Below are positions 36,832 to 47,112 of a stretch of 64,000 bases of DNA, in pieces. A program made the position numbers and the translations under genes. Source of the DNA: Mycolicibacterium sp. CBMA 234 (lineage in GTDB: Bacteria; Actinomycetota; Actinomycetes; Mycobacteriales; Mycobacteriaceae); contig NZ_MPKW01000015.1 in the NCBI RefSeq assembly GCF_009729415.1, forward strand, positions 1 through 64,000, written 5' to 3'. Under the pieces are notes generated by a model. The model saw only the letters and a list, made by a program, of their open reading frames with translations. It made no database searches and was not told the origin of the DNA. Each line of letters begins with the position of its first letter. The stretch's first letter is position 1.

Positions 36832-39800
36832 TCAGAGCAGGCCGAGCAGCTGCAGATCGGTGATGTACTTGACGATCACCGGAGCAGTGACATGCGGGAT
36901 GTCCTTGTCCGGGCCGATCTTCGCGTCCTTGACCGCTTCCCGGAACACCACCACAGGGGCGATGGAACCGTTGTGCGGCTGCTCCGGCTTCTGGTAGTTG
37001 TGCAGCAGCGGCAGCAGCGACGCCTGGCGCTGTCGATCCGGCAGGGCCCGCAGCGTGGTCTCGAACCGGTTCAGCCACTCGGCGTAATCATCAACGCGCG
37101 CAATGGAATACCCGGCTTCGATGAGCCAGTCGACGAACTCGTCCATGCCGATGCCGTCGGAGTGCGGGTTCATCACGTGATAGGTGACGAACTCGCCGGC
37201 CGCCTGCACACCCAGGGTGTCGATGGCCTCGGCGATGAACTCGACCGGCAGCCCGTCGTAGTGCGCTGCCTGCCGTCCGCCCTCGGAGTCCCGCTCGTAG
37301 AACGAGTACGGAGCGACGCCGGTGGCGACCAGGCTGAACATCATCCGGCTGAACATGTCGGGCAGGTTCAGCTGACCGGCGTACGAGGTGTCGGCCAGGA
37401 TCATGTCGCAGCGGAACACCGAAACCGGAAGGCCGCACAGATCATTCGCCTCACGCAGCAGGACCTCGCCGGCCCACTTGCTGTTGCCGTAACCGTTCGC
37501 GTAGCCGTCGTGCACCGCACGCACCGAGCTCATCACCCGGACGTCCGCCTCCTCAGTGAAGGTGCCCGGTGCGAGCTGGTCACCGACACCGATGGTGGAG
37601 ATGTAGATGAACGGCTTCTGCCGGGTGGTCAGCGCGATCCGGATCAGCTCCGCGGTGCCCAGCGCGTTGGGGCCGAACAGCTCGCTGTACGGCAGCACGT
37701 GGTTCACCAAAGCGGCCGGGTCGACGATGACGTCGACATCGTCGGCCAGCCGCTGCCAAACCTCTTGCGACAGACCGAGATTCTCGTCGCCCTTGTCACC
37801 GGCGATGACCTCAAGGTGGTCAGCAGCCAGCGCCTGGTAGTGCGCCAGCAGCTTCGGATCACCGCTGTCGAAGGTCGCGTCGAGACGGGCGCGGGCCTCT
37901 TCGTCGGACTTGGCGCGAACCAGGCAGATGACCTTGCCGTCGACCAGGTCCATGCGCTCCAGCCACTCCATGGCCAGGTACCGTCCGAGGAATCCGGTTG
38001 CGCCGGTGAGCAATACGGTGCGCACCTCCGAGGCCGGGCCGGGCAGCGACGGCGCGGCGGCCAGCGTCGCGGCATCGATGAACTTGTCGAGCGTCAGATC
38101 CGCGGCGCGAACCTCGACGGCGTTCTTGCCGTGCACCGAGGTGAAGCTGGGGCGCTTGGCGCCACCGCTGCGCTCGTTCTCGATGTAGGCCGCCAGGGCC
38201 GCCAGGTCATTGGCCGGGCTGACGATGATGCCGACCTGCACCTCGACGCCGAAGATCTCCTCCAGCAGATTGCCGAAGGTCAACGCGGACAACGAGTCTC
38301 CACCGAGATCGGTGAAGTGGGCGTCGGCCGACACCTCGCCAGAGGCACCCAGCAGGGCGCCGGCGGCACGGATGACGGTCTGCAGGGCCGGGCCCTCGGC
38401 ACCGTTCTGGCGCAGCGCGCGGAGCTCATCGGCTTGTCCGGCAGCAAGACTCGCGTACAGGTCTTCCAGCGCCGGGCCATAGTGGGCCTTGAGCTTCGGC
38501 CACGCCAGCTTGCGGATACCGGTGAGCAGACCGTTCTCCAGCGAGAACGGTTCGGTCTCGACGATAAAGTCGCGGGGGATCTCGTAGGACTGCAGCTCGG
38601 ATGCTTTCGCCACTTCCTGCAGCGAATCGTTGATCTGCTGCTTGAGTTCCGCGGAATCCCAACGCCCCAAAGCATCTTCGGTCGGCACGACAACGGCCAG
38701 CAGGTACGGCTGCGCGCTGTTGCCGTAGACGTAGATCTGGCGGACCAGCGGGCTGTTGTTGCTGAACGCCGCCTCCAGCTTGGCCAGCGTGACGAATTCA
38801 CCCTGCGCCAGCTTCAGGACGTTGTTGCGGCGGTCGACGTACTGGATCTGGTCCGGGCCGAGCTCGGCGACCACGTCACCGGTGCGGTAGAAGCCGTCCT
38901 CGTCGAAGACGCCGGCGGTGACCTCGGGGCGCTTGTAGTAGCCCGGGAACAGGTACTCGGTCTTGACCAGCAGCTCACCGCGCGGGTGCGGCTGGTCGGT
39001 CAGGTAGTAGCCCAGGTCCGGCACGTCGACCAGCTTGTAGTCCAGGGTCGGCGGGCGCTGGATCACGCCGTCGAAGAAGACCATGCCGGCCTCGGTGGAG
39101 CCGTAGCCCTCCAGCACGTGGATGCCGAGGAACTTCTCGACCCACGCCTTGAGCTCGTCGGTGATGGGCGCCGAGCCGGTCATCGCCTTGATGTAGCGGT
39201 CGCCCAACAGGTTCTGCCGCATGTCGGCCATCACCTGCTGCTCGATCTCGTCGCGCTCGGCCTCACCGGCGCCGGCCGGAACCAGTTTGTCGGCGCGGCT
39301 CTGGAATTCCAGGTACAGCATCTCCCAGACGCGGGGCACCAGGTTCAGCTCGGTGGGCCGTGCCAGCGCGAAATCCTCGAGGAGAGTGGACAAGTCGCTC
39401 TTGGCGGCGAAGTAGACGATGCCGCCGTTGGCCAGGGTGGAATACAGGATGCCGCGGCCCATGACGTGGCTCATCGGCATGAATGCCAGGTTGATCGACG
39501 CCTCGCTCGGCCCGAACCACGCCGAGCTGGCCCGCCGCCAGAAGCTCGTCATGTTGCTCTCGGGGTACATCGCGCCCTTGGGGGCACCGGTGGAGCCGGA
39601 GGTGTAGATCAGCAGCGCCAACGGGTCGGCCTCTTCGGAAACCGGCACGGGCGCCGAGGGCAGCTCGCGGCCACGGCCAAGCACGTCGGCGAAGGTCTCG
39701 ACGGTCACGTTCAGGCCGGCCTCGGAGAAAGCAGCGCGCGCGGCGTCGACGGCCTCACGCTCGTCGTCGACCTCCGGGTGGTGGTCGAACACCACGAACC

Positions 39801-40356
39801 GGGCCGGGGCCGGGCCACCGACCGCGAGTTCAACGGCGTCGGCGACGTAGTCCGCGCTCACCGCGATCAGGACCGGTTCGGTCTCGGCCACGATAGGCAG
39901 CAGCGACGACGCGGCGGAGCTGGTCTGCAGCGGCACCGACACGGCGCCGATCTGGCCGAGGGCGGTGTCGATGACGGTGTAGTCGGTGCTGGTGAAGCCG
40001 AGGATGGCGACGCAGTCACCGGGCTTCACACCGTCGGCCTGCAGGGCGGCGGCAACGGCGCGGATCCGGTCCCAGAGTTCGCCGTAGGTGATGGTGTCGT
40101 ACTTGGGCAGCAGCCGGCTGACGATGCGGCCGTTCTCGGTGACGAACTCAACGGCGCGCTGGCCGAGGGCGGTCCGGTCGGCGTAGCCCGCCAGGACGCT
40201 CTGCACGATCTCCGCCAGGGGCATGCCGGGCTTTTCGACTGACTGGGCCACCGACTGGATCGGGACGGCCGCGGCGAACTGCGGATCATTGGCGAATAGT
40301 TCTGCGATCCGGCGGGCAAGCCCGTCGACGGCGCGGTCGGCATTGTCAATCGACAT
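36832..40356 (-). CDS. car: Carboxylic acid reductase, copy 1
   Basis: 1174 residues, the standard CAR length. The adenylation domain (about 1-640) has [18 protein letters not shown] with its P-loop near 251-260. The carrier domain has the phosphopantetheine Ser688 in DLGGDSLSA. The reductase domain starts with GATGFLG (785-791) and has Tyr956 and Lys960 in YGNSKWAGE. It activates carboxylic acids with ATP and reduces them with NADPH to aldehydes; it needs a phosphopantetheinyl transferase, which is not in the window. GAGG lies upstream of the ATG at 40356. It is tandem with a second CAR 121 bp upstream. Confidence 0.95.
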   Translation of the reverse strand: MSIDNADRAVDGLARRIAELFANDPQFAAAVPIQSVAQSVEKPGMPLAEIVQSVLAGYADRTALGQRAVEFVTENGRIVSRLLPKYDTITYGELWDRIRAVAAALQADGVKPGDCVAILGFTSTDYTVIDTALGQIGAVSVPLQTSSAASSLLPIVAETEPVLIAVSADYVADAVELAVGGPAPARFVVFDHHPEVDDEREAVDAARAAFSEAGLNVTVETFADVLGRGRELPSAPVPVSEEADPLALLIYTSGSTGAPKGAMYPESNMTSFWRRASSAWFGPSEASINLAFMPMSHVMGRGILYSTLANGGIVYFAAKSDLSTLLEDFALARPTELNLVPRVWEMLYLEFQSRADKLVPAGAGEAERDEIEQQVMADMRQNLLGDRYIKAMTGSAPITDELKAWVEKFLGIHVLEGYGSTEAGMVFFDGVIQRPPTLDYKLVDVPDLGYYLTDQPHPRGELLVKTEYLFPGYYKRPEVTAGVFDEDGFYRTGDVVAELGPDQIQYVDRRNNVLKLAQGEFVTLAKLEAAFSNNSPLVRQIYVYGNSAQPYLLAVVVPTEDALGRWDSAELKQQINDSLQEVAKASELQSYEIPRDFIVETEPFSLENGLLTGIRKLAWPKLKAHYGPALEDLYASLAAGQADELRALRQNGAEGPALQTVIRAAGALLGASGEVSADAHFTDLGGDSLSALTFGNLLEEIFGVEVQVGIIVSPANDLAALAAYIENERSGGAKRPSFTSVHGKNAVEVRAADLTLDKFIDAATLAAAPSLPGPASEVRTVLLTGATGFLGRYLAMEWLERMDLVDGKVICLVRAKSDEEARARLDATFDSGDPKLLAHYQALAADHLEVIAGDKGDENLGLSQEVWQRLADDVDVIVDPAALVNHVLPYSELFGPNALGTAELIRIALTTRQKPFIYISTIGVGDQLAPGTFTEEADVRVMSSVRAVHDGYANGYGNSKWAGEVLLREANDLCGLPVSVFRCDMILADTSYAGQLNLPDMFSRMMFSLVATGVAPYSFYERDSEGGRQAAHYDGLPVEFIAEAIDTLGVQAAGEFVTYHVMNPHSDGIGMDEFVDWLIEAGYSIARVDDYAEWLNRFETTLRALPDRQRQASLLPLLHNYQKPEQPHNGSIAPVVVFREAVKDAKIGPDKDIPHVTAPVIVKYITDLQLLGLL

Positions 40357-40477
40357 GAAGAAACCTCACGAAGCTATCGATAATTTTATGTGGGCACGCC
40401 CCGTTGCGCCCCAACCTTTTAAACGACGCCGCCCGGACCAGAATTGTTCCGGCCGGCGCCTGCTAGTTCCCTGTGAT

Positions 40478-43400
40478 TCAGAGAAGACCGAGCAACTGCA
40501 AGTCGGTGACGTACTTGACGATCACCGGAGCATCGATGTGCGGAATGTCCTTGTCCACACCGATTTTCGCGTTCTGAACGGCCGCGCGGAACCGCTCCAC
40601 TGGAGCGATCGACCCGCGCACCGAGTAACCCGGCTGCTGGTAGTTGTGCAGCAGCGGCAATAGCGACGCCTGCCGCTGCCGGTCCGGCAAGCCGCGCAGA
40701 CCGGTCTCGAAGCGGGTCAGCCAGTCGGCGTAATCATCAACGCGGGCAATGGAATACCCGGCCGCGATCAACCAGTCGACGTACTCGTCCATACCGATGC
40801 CGTCGTCGTACGGGTTCATCACGTGGTACGTCTCGAACGTCGACTCCGACTCACCGGCAGCCACCTGCACCGTCAGCGTCGAGATGGCCTCGGAGATGAA
40901 CTCCACCGGCAGCCCGTCGTAGTGGGCCCGCTGCCGGTTGCCATCGGCGTCCAACTCGTAGAAGGACTTCGGCGCGATGCCGGTGGCCACCAACGAGAGC
41001 ATCATCCGGGTGAACATGTCCGGCAGGTTGAGCTGGCCGGCGTAGGTGGTGTCAGCCAGGATCATGTCGCAGCGGTACACCGAAACCGGAAGGCCGCAAA
41101 GGTCATTCGCCTCGCGCAGCAGCACTTCACCGGCCCACTTGCTGTTGCCGTAGCCGTTCGCGTAGCTGTCGTCCACGGCCCGCACCGGGCTCATGGTCCG
41201 CACGTCAGCGGCTTCGACGAACCCGCCGGGCGCGACGCCCGCGCCGACCGCGATGGTCGAGACGTAGGCGAAAGGCTTGATCCGGGTGGTCAGCGCAATG
41301 CGGATCAACTCCGCGGTGCCCAGCGCGTTGGGGCCGAACAGTTCGCTGTACGGCAGCACGTGGTTCACCAGCGCCGCCGGGTCCACGATCAGGTCGACGG
41401 TGTCGGCCAGCCGTTGCCAAACTTCCTGCGACAGGCCGAGATTCGCCTCGCCCTTGTCGCCAGCGATGACCTCGAGGTGGTCAGCCAGTTTCCGGTAGTG
41501 CGCCAGCAGCTTCGGGTCACCGCTGTCGAAGGTCGCGTCAAGGCGGGCCCGAGCGTCGGCGTCGGACTTGGCGCGAACCAAGCAGATCACCTTGCCGCCG
41601 ACCAGGTCCATGCGCTCCAGCCACTCCAGGGCTAGGTACCGGCCGAGAAATCCCGTTGCGCCGGTGAGCAATACGGTCCGAATCTCGGACGCCGGCCCCG
41701 GCAGCGACGGTGCGGCAGCCAGCGTCGCGGCGTCAATGAACTTGTCCAGCGTCAGATCCGCGGCGCGTGCTTCGGCAGCGTTCTTGCCGTGCACCCGGGA
41801 GAACGTCGGGCGCTTACTGCCGGCCGAGCGCTCGCCCTCGATGTAGGCGGCCACGCCAGCAAGGTCGGTGGCCGGGCTTACGATGACGCCGACCGGCACC
41901 TCGACCTCGAAGATCTCCTCCAGCAGGTTGCCAAAGGTCAACGCCGACAACGAATCTCCACCCAGATCGGTGAAGTGGGCGTCGCCTGCCAGGTCCGAGC
42001 TCGCCGCACCGATGGTGGCGCCGACAGCCCGCAGCACCGTGTCGAGCACGGGCGCATCCGCCGCCTTCAATGAGCGCAACGCGCGAAGTTCAGCAGCCTG
42101 TCCCTCAGCCAGCTCGGCGTACAGCTGCTCCAATTCGGCTCCGTAGCGGGCCTTCAGCTTCGGCCACGCCAGCTTGCGGACGCCGGTCAGCAGCCCGTTC
42201 TCCAGCGAGAAGGGTTCGGCCTCGATGATGAAGTCGCGGGGCACCTCGTACGACTGCAGTCCCGACTCGCGCGCCACGGTCAGCAGCGCGTCGGCCAGTT
42301 CGGTGCGCAGCGCCTCCAGATCGGCTGCGCCACTGAGAGCTTCCGAAGACGGCACGATCACTGCCAACAGGTACGAACGAGAACTGTTGCCGTACACGTA
42401 GATCTGACTGATCAGCGGGCTGGTGCCGAACGCCGCTTCCAGCTTGGACACGGTGACGAATTCACCCTGCGCCAGCTTCAGGACGTTGTTGCGCCGGTCC
42501 AGGTACTGCAGGTAATCGGGACCGAGCTCGGCCACGATGTCGCCGGAGCGGTAGAAGCCGTCCTCATCGAAGACGTCAGCGGTCACGTCGGGCCGCTTGT
42601 AGTAGCCGGGGATCAAATCCGTTGACTTCAAAAGCAATTCACCACGCGGGTGCGGCCGGTCGGTCAGCAGGTAGCCGAGCTCGGGTACGTCGACCAGCTT
42701 GTAGTCCAGGACCGGGGGACGATTGATATGTCCGCTGATCATCACGCCGCCGGCCTCGGTCGAGCCGTAGGCCTCCAGCAGTTCGAGCCCGACCAGCTTC
42801 TGCACCCACGCCTTCAGTTCCGGCGAGATCGGCGCCGAGCCCGTCATCGCGACGATCTGCCGGCCGCCGAACAGGCTGACCCGGCGTTCGGCGAGCACCT
42901 GCTGCTCGGAAACCCCGTCCAGAGCGCGGCGGTCAACCTCGCTCTGCACTTCCTGATGGATCATCTCCCAGACGCGGGGGACGAAAGTCATCTGTGTCGG
43001 CCGAACCAGTGCGATGTCCTCCAGCAGGGTGGACAGGTCGCTCTTGGCCGCGAAGTACACGGTGCCGCCGTGCGCGATCGAGCGATAGACGGTGCCGCGG
43101 CCCATCATGTGGCTCATCGGCAGGAAGCTCAGGACGATCGACGGCAGCGCGGGCGTCCGGTTCATTCCGCCGGTCCGCCAGGAGTTGGTGACCAGCCGCT
43201 CGGGGTACATGGCGCCCTTGGGGGTGCCGGTGCTTCCGGAGGTGTAGATAAGGACCAGCAGCGGGTCGGGGTCGGAGAGGGCGGGCGGCTCGACGGCCGG
43301 TAGCGCGGCACCGCGCGCGACGACGTCGGCCAGAGTTTCGACGACGACACCGCGCTCGGCCAAGCGGGCTACAGCATGTTCGACGGCCTCGCGCTCGTCG

Positions 43401-43999
43401 TCCACCTGGGCGCGGTAGTCGAATACGACGACGCGCTTCAGCGCGGCGCTCGCGCCGACGGCCAACTCGACAGCCTCGTCGAGGAACTTCACGTCGGCGA
43501 ACAGCGCGACGGGTTCGGTCTCATCAAGAATGGGCCGCAGCTGCTCGGCGGGGGCGCTGGTCTGCAGCGGCACGGCGACGACGCCGGCGCGAGCAAGGGA
43601 GGTGTCGATGATGGTGTATTCGGCACTGGTGAAGCCGAGCATGGCCACCCGGTCGCCGGGGGCGATGGCACTCGGGCCGGTGAGCAGGTCGTTGTCGATG
43701 GCCTGGATCTGCTGCCAGACCTCGCCGAAGGTGACGGTGTCGTAGCGAGGGAGCAGGCGGGCCGTAGTGCGGCCGGCCGCATCGGTGACGTATTCGACAG
43801 CGCGCTGTCCGAGGGCCGGCCGGCCGGCGTAGGCCTCCATCACCGTGCGCATCATGTCGGGCAGTCGCATGCCGGGCTCGTCGACGGCGGCGCTGACCGC
43901 CTCGTCGGGCTGAGCTGCGGCGAATTCAGGGTCGGTGGCATACAGGTCGGCGATGCGCTGCATCAGCTCGTCGGTCAGTGCGGTTTCTTGGTTCGACAT
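40478..43999 (-). CDS. car: Carboxylic acid reductase, copy 2
   Basis: 1173 residues from the ATG at 43999, which has GAGG six bases upstream; a TTG at 44002 also opens the frame. Same A-T-R layout: [20 protein letters not shown], carrier Ser683 in [16 protein letters not shown] at 780-786, Tyr950 and Lys954 in YGNSKWAGE. The reductase domain is nearly identical to copy 1 over long stretches, while the adenylation domain has diverged, suggesting different acid preference. The last residues (TDLQLLGLL) are identical in both copies. Confidence 0.95.
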   Translation of the reverse strand: MSNQETALTDELMQRIADLYATDPEFAAAQPDEAVSAAVDEPGMRLPDMMRTVMEAYAGRPALGQRAVEYVTDAAGRTTARLLPRYDTVTFGEVWQQIQAIDNDLLTGPSAIAPGDRVAMLGFTSAEYTIIDTSLARAGVVAVPLQTSAPAEQLRPILDETEPVALFADVKFLDEAVELAVGASAALKRVVVFDYRAQVDDEREAVEHAVARLAERGVVVETLADVVARGAALPAVEPPALSDPDPLLVLIYTSGSTGTPKGAMYPERLVTNSWRTGGMNRTPALPSIVLSFLPMSHMMGRGTVYRSIAHGGTVYFAAKSDLSTLLEDIALVRPTQMTFVPRVWEMIHQEVQSEVDRRALDGVSEQQVLAERRVSLFGGRQIVAMTGSAPISPELKAWVQKLVGLELLEAYGSTEAGGVMISGHINRPPVLDYKLVDVPELGYLLTDRPHPRGELLLKSTDLIPGYYKRPDVTADVFDEDGFYRSGDIVAELGPDYLQYLDRRNNVLKLAQGEFVTVSKLEAAFGTSPLISQIYVYGNSSRSYLLAVIVPSSEALSGAADLEALRTELADALLTVARESGLQSYEVPRDFIIEAEPFSLENGLLTGVRKLAWPKLKARYGAELEQLYAELAEGQAAELRALRSLKAADAPVLDTVLRAVGATIGAASSDLAGDAHFTDLGGDSLSALTFGNLLEEIFEVEVPVGVIVSPATDLAGVAAYIEGERSAGSKRPTFSRVHGKNAAEARAADLTLDKFIDAATLAAAPSLPGPASEIRTVLLTGATGFLGRYLALEWLERMDLVGGKVICLVRAKSDADARARLDATFDSGDPKLLAHYRKLADHLEVIAGDKGEANLGLSQEVWQRLADTVDLIVDPAALVNHVLPYSELFGPNALGTAELIRIALTTRIKPFAYVSTIAVGAGVAPGGFVEAADVRTMSPVRAVDDSYANGYGNSKWAGEVLLREANDLCGLPVSVYRCDMILADTTYAGQLNLPDMFTRMMLSLVATGIAPKSFYELDADGNRQRAHYDGLPVEFISEAISTLTVQVAAGESESTFETYHVMNPYDDGIGMDEYVDWLIAAGYSIARVDDYADWLTRFETGLRGLPDRQRQASLLPLLHNYQQPGYSVRGSIAPVERFRAAVQNAKIGVDKDIPHIDAPVIVKYVTDLQLLGLL

Positions 44000-44099
44000 C
44001 AACTACCTCATTACTCAGTTCACCAGCGTCCCTAATTACAACGTTAGCAAAACTAAAGATATGCCACGTCTGCGTGTGGGCCACACCACACCAATTAAA

Positions 44100-45056
44100 T
44101 CAGCGCTCTGACGTGGGCTGCACCGGCCGCGCAGCGACCGGGGGCACGATCCGCGGTGCCGGCGGCGCTATCTGTGGCGCTGCTTGGGTGCCCGCCTGTG
44201 TCTCGTAGGCGCCCTCATCCCGGCCGAGGGCGATGGTCGCCGCCGCCATGGCACCGATGGACGCCACCAGCGCCACCGCCTCGATGCCGGTCGTGTCGAG
44301 GCCCTCCCCCAGCACCAGTGCACCGAGCAGAACGGCCACCACCGGTTCGAGCACCAGCATGGTCGGCACTGATGTCTGCAGCGCACCCGCATGGAACGCA
44401 GACTGCTGCAGCACCGTCGCCACCGCACCCAAAATGATCAATAGGTAGGGCGCGGGCGTCGTCAACAGGCCCAGCCAGCCGCGGTGCGCCAGCACCCCCA
44501 TGAAGACCTTGGTGACCACCGCGACGACCCCGAACAGGACGCCGACGCCGACCGCCAGCAGCACCGCCCGCTGCCAGCCGCTGCAGCGCACTGCCAGCAG
44601 CACACACCCGATGATCACCACTGCGCACAATGCCGCGACAACGCCGATAACCCCTGGTGAGGCTAGGTGCTCGTCGCGCTCGGGGCGGGCCAGCACGACG
44701 AAACCCGCCAGCCCGACCGTCAAGAGCCCGGCCCATAGCCATTCGCCGCGCGTCACGTGGCGGTGGGCCTGACGCGCACTCAGCGGCAGCGCGAACAGAA
44801 GTGCCGACACCAGTAGCGGTTGCACCACCAAGAGAGAGCCGTGCGCCAACGCCAGTGCCTGGAAGACGTAGCCGGCGACGGCCGCAGCGGTACCCGCCCA
44901 CCACAGTCGTCGCCTCAACAAAGTGGCGACCATGACGACGCTGACGCCGTGTTCCTGCGGCACGTCGATGGTCGCGCGCTGGCGCACCACGATGCCGACA
45001 GCCGCGCACACCGCGGCGCAGAGGGCGAACAGCACCACCAGTCCGTGTTCGATCAA
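44100..45056 (-). CDS. DMT/EamA-like membrane transporter
   Basis: 318 residues with nine to ten hydrophobic helices, starting LVVLFALCAAVCAAVGIVVR and including LLVVQPLLVSALLFALPL and VPTMLVLEPVVAVLLGALVLGE, the latter typical of the second EamA half. A ~40-residue Pro/Ala tail follows the last helix. TTG start with a weak ribosome site, so the N-terminus may be slightly off. Exports or imports a small metabolite; not identifiable. Confidence 0.78.
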   Translation of the reverse strand: MIEHGLVVLFALCAAVCAAVGIVVRQRATIDVPQEHGVSVVMVATLLRRRLWWAGTAAAVAGYVFQALALAHGSLLVVQPLLVSALLFALPLSARQAHRHVTRGEWLWAGLLTVGLAGFVVLARPERDEHLASPGVIGVVAALCAVVIIGCVLLAVRCSGWQRAVLLAVGVGVLFGVVAVVTKVFMGVLAHRGWLGLLTTPAPYLLIILGAVATVLQQSAFHAGALQTSVPTMLVLEPVVAVLLGALVLGEGLDTTGIEAVALVASIGAMAAATIALGRDEGAYETQAGTQAAPQIAPPAPRIVPPVAARPVQPTSER

Positions 45057-45219
45057 CGGTGGCGTCCGATCAGCGTGGCCGCATGCCGCGCCCTAGACCC
45101 CACCCGAAACGTCACGCCCAAAGGGTAGTCGAGCAGGACCGTGGGTCCCACTCGCGCGCCGGGCTGCCGCCCGTCACGAGCTACCGTTCGCCACGCCGAG
45201 CGCGGGCCTCAAAACCACC

Positions 45220-45262
45220 AAATTTATTGTTACCTTACATTTCCCTTACTTTTCTTATATTT
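45220..45262 (+). promoter_or_regulatory. A+T-rich promoter region of the SDR gene
   Basis: A strikingly A+T-rich patch in a GC-rich window, with a -10-like TATATT (45256-45261) 18 bp before the ATG and TTACAT or TTGTTA upstream as -35 candidates. It lies between the divergent transporter and SDR genes. Confidence 0.45.
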
Positions 45263-45279
45263 GAGGTACGGTCGGCGTC

Positions 45280-46014
45280 ATGCACTCCAGGATCGCTCTC
45301 GTCACCGGAGCCTCCCGCGGCATCGGAGCCGCCGTGGCCCAGCAGCTGGCCGGACCGGACACCCATGTCCTGGTGAACTATCGAGAGAAAGCCAAGCGCG
45401 CCAACACCGTCGTCGACAGCATCCGCGCAGCCGGCGGACAGGCGTCTGCAGTCGGCGCCGACGTGTCCGACGCCGCCGCAGCCAAGACCATGTTCGACCG
45501 GATCGACAGCCAGTTCGGGCGTTTGGACATGCTGGTGCTCAATGCGTCCGGCGGCCTGGAGTTCGGCGCAGCGCCCGACTATGCGATGCGCCTGAACCGC
45601 GATGCCCAGCTGAGACTGGTCGACTTGGCCCTCCCCCTGATGCCCGCCGGCGGTCAGATCGTGTTCGTCACCAGCCACGAGGCCCACTGCTATCCGCGCC
45701 TGCCACTGCCGCAGGGGTACGGGCCGATTGCTGCCAGCAAGCGGGCCGGCGAGAACGCGCTACGCGCACTTCGACCCGAATTCGACCGGTGCAGGATCGG
45801 GTTCACCGTCGTCTCGGGCGACATGATCGAAGGCACGATCATCGCCCGGTTGTACGAACGTCGCGACCCCGAAGCGGTCGACGCGCGCCGCAATCGCGGA
45901 CCGCTGCCGACCATCGAGCAGTTCGCCACCGCCATCACCGTCGCCGCCACGGGGCGGGACCTGCGCGACACCGTCTACGTCGGCGGCGCGGAGCATCTGG
46001 TCCTACCGGCCTAG
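45280..46014 (+). CDS. Short-chain dehydrogenase with atypical active site
   Basis: 244 residues. Cofactor motif TGASRGIG (about 9-16), NYREKAKRA suggesting NADPH, LVLNASGG in place of NNAG, and VTSHEAH for the catalytic Ser. The active-site stretch reads YGPIAASKRAGE; the residue four before Lys is Ile rather than Tyr, so the usual YxxxK is missing although a Tyr is three residues earlier. Activity may be altered or lost. Substrate unknown. Confidence 0.8.
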   Translation: MHSRIALVTGASRGIGAAVAQQLAGPDTHVLVNYREKAKRANTVVDSIRAAGGQASAVGADVSDAAAAKTMFDRIDSQFGRLDMLVLNASGGLEFGAAPDYAMRLNRDAQLRLVDLALPLMPAGGQIVFVTSHEAHCYPRLPLPQGYGPIAASKRAGENALRALRPEFDRCRIGFTVVSGDMIEGTIIARLYERRDPEAVDARRNRGPLPTIEQFATAITVAATGRDLRDTVYVGGAEHLVLPA

Positions 46015-46042
46015 GCCGAGCTGGGCCCCAGCAGCGCCGCTG

Positions 46043-46273
46043 TCAGCCGCCCGGATTGGTCGTTGTGGTCAGGCCCGAGTCGTAGCCACCGGCCCGGACA
46101 GTCGCGGGCGGCGGGGTGCTGAACGGAAATTCAGAACTGACCGCCACCCCGTTCTTGGCCAGCGTGACACCCTGGCCGGCGACTCCGCTGTCAGTAGAAA
46201 TAGCCAGTGCTCCCGCCGCGATCACTGCCGCGCCGCCGACCACCAGCCCCAAGGTCTTGGCGTTGATAAGCAT
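46043..46273 (-). CDS. Small exported or membrane-anchored protein
   Basis: 76 residues from an ATG with GGAGG four bases upstream of its spacer. One hydrophobic segment (LGLVVGGAAVIAAGALAI) acts as signal or anchor, followed by a ~50-residue Ser/Thr/Pro/Gly external part ending TTTTNPGG. No recognisable domain. Confidence 0.6.
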   Translation of the reverse strand: MLINAKTLGLVVGGAAVIAAGALAISTDSGVAGQGVTLAKNGVAVSSEFPFSTPPPATVRAGGYDSGLTTTTNPGG

Positions 46274-46387
46274 CGTTCCTCCATCGCTCTGGGACGGATG
46301 TGCCACATCACCAGAAACGCTAGGAGCCGAGTCTGGGAAATTAGTTGGAGGGACCGGAAATCTGCCTGTGACCTGTGTTCTTGCCAG

Positions 46388-46924
46388 TCAAGATTTCGTA
46401 AACGCCGCGACCGAAGGCCGCAGTTCGCCAGGGGCCTGGCCGCCGAGAAGCTCGATGAGGGTAGCCAGAAGCCCGTCGAGTTCTTCTCCGACAGCGGCGA
46501 TTTCCGGGTTGCCGAAGCTACGGAACAAGAGGCTGGGCTGGTCGACCACGAACTTCGTGTCACCGGCGGCGTCGGAGTACAGAAGGGTGCGCAACGGTGC
46601 GTACAACATCATCGACGGGTCATGCCGAAACATGCGTGCCGCGATGGTGTGATTGCCCATCAGGTACTGCGTGGCATTCCACGACGACCCCGACGGCACC
46701 ATCACCCCCGTGATGTCGGAACTCATATAGCGCACAAACCCATGTGGGGCATTGACTTTCATCGCGTCGAGGACCTCTTGCCAGTCCGTCAGCTGGTAGT
46801 AGCGTGCGGTGTCCGCTTCTGGAACCAAAGCCCCGTAATGCTCACGCGCTGTTTCGTAGGTTGCGGGCAACGAGATCACCAGACGCCGGCTGAGATGTTC
46901 GATGGCGGTGTTTTGAGAAGTCAC
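46388..46924 (-). CDS. DUF302 domain protein
   Basis: 178 residues. DUF302-type fold: RYMSSDITGVMVPSGSS, a YLMGNHTIAARMFRHDPSMM segment and LLYSDAAGDTKFVVDQPS. GTG at 46924 has GGAAAGGA upstream. The domain is found in uncharacterised proteins across bacteria; biochemical role unknown. Confidence 0.72.
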   Translation of the reverse strand: MTSQNTAIEHLSRRLVISLPATYETAREHYGALVPEADTARYYQLTDWQEVLDAMKVNAPHGFVRYMSSDITGVMVPSGSSWNATQYLMGNHTIAARMFRHDPSMMLYAPLRTLLYSDAAGDTKFVVDQPSLLFRSFGNPEIAAVGEELDGLLATLIELLGGQAPGELRPSVAAFTKS

Positions 46925-47112
46925 GGGTATTCCTTTCCGGGGGCATGTCGGTTGTCCCTCTACCCTGCGACCGGATTCATCGACGAAGAAGACCGCGTCA
47001 ATCCTGGTAGCCGCAGGGACAGGGCCCAGATGGGCATCCGACCGGGCACGTATTCGTTTCCGTCCCACGGGGTTCCGCAGACATGCAGGTACGCGTAGGG
47101 CGTCCGGGTTGA

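Noticed and set aside
36829..40242. 1137-codon plus-strand open frame opposite CAR copy 1
   Set aside because: Pure shadow of the reductase gene; composition is Arg/Gln/Val-rich with no domain.
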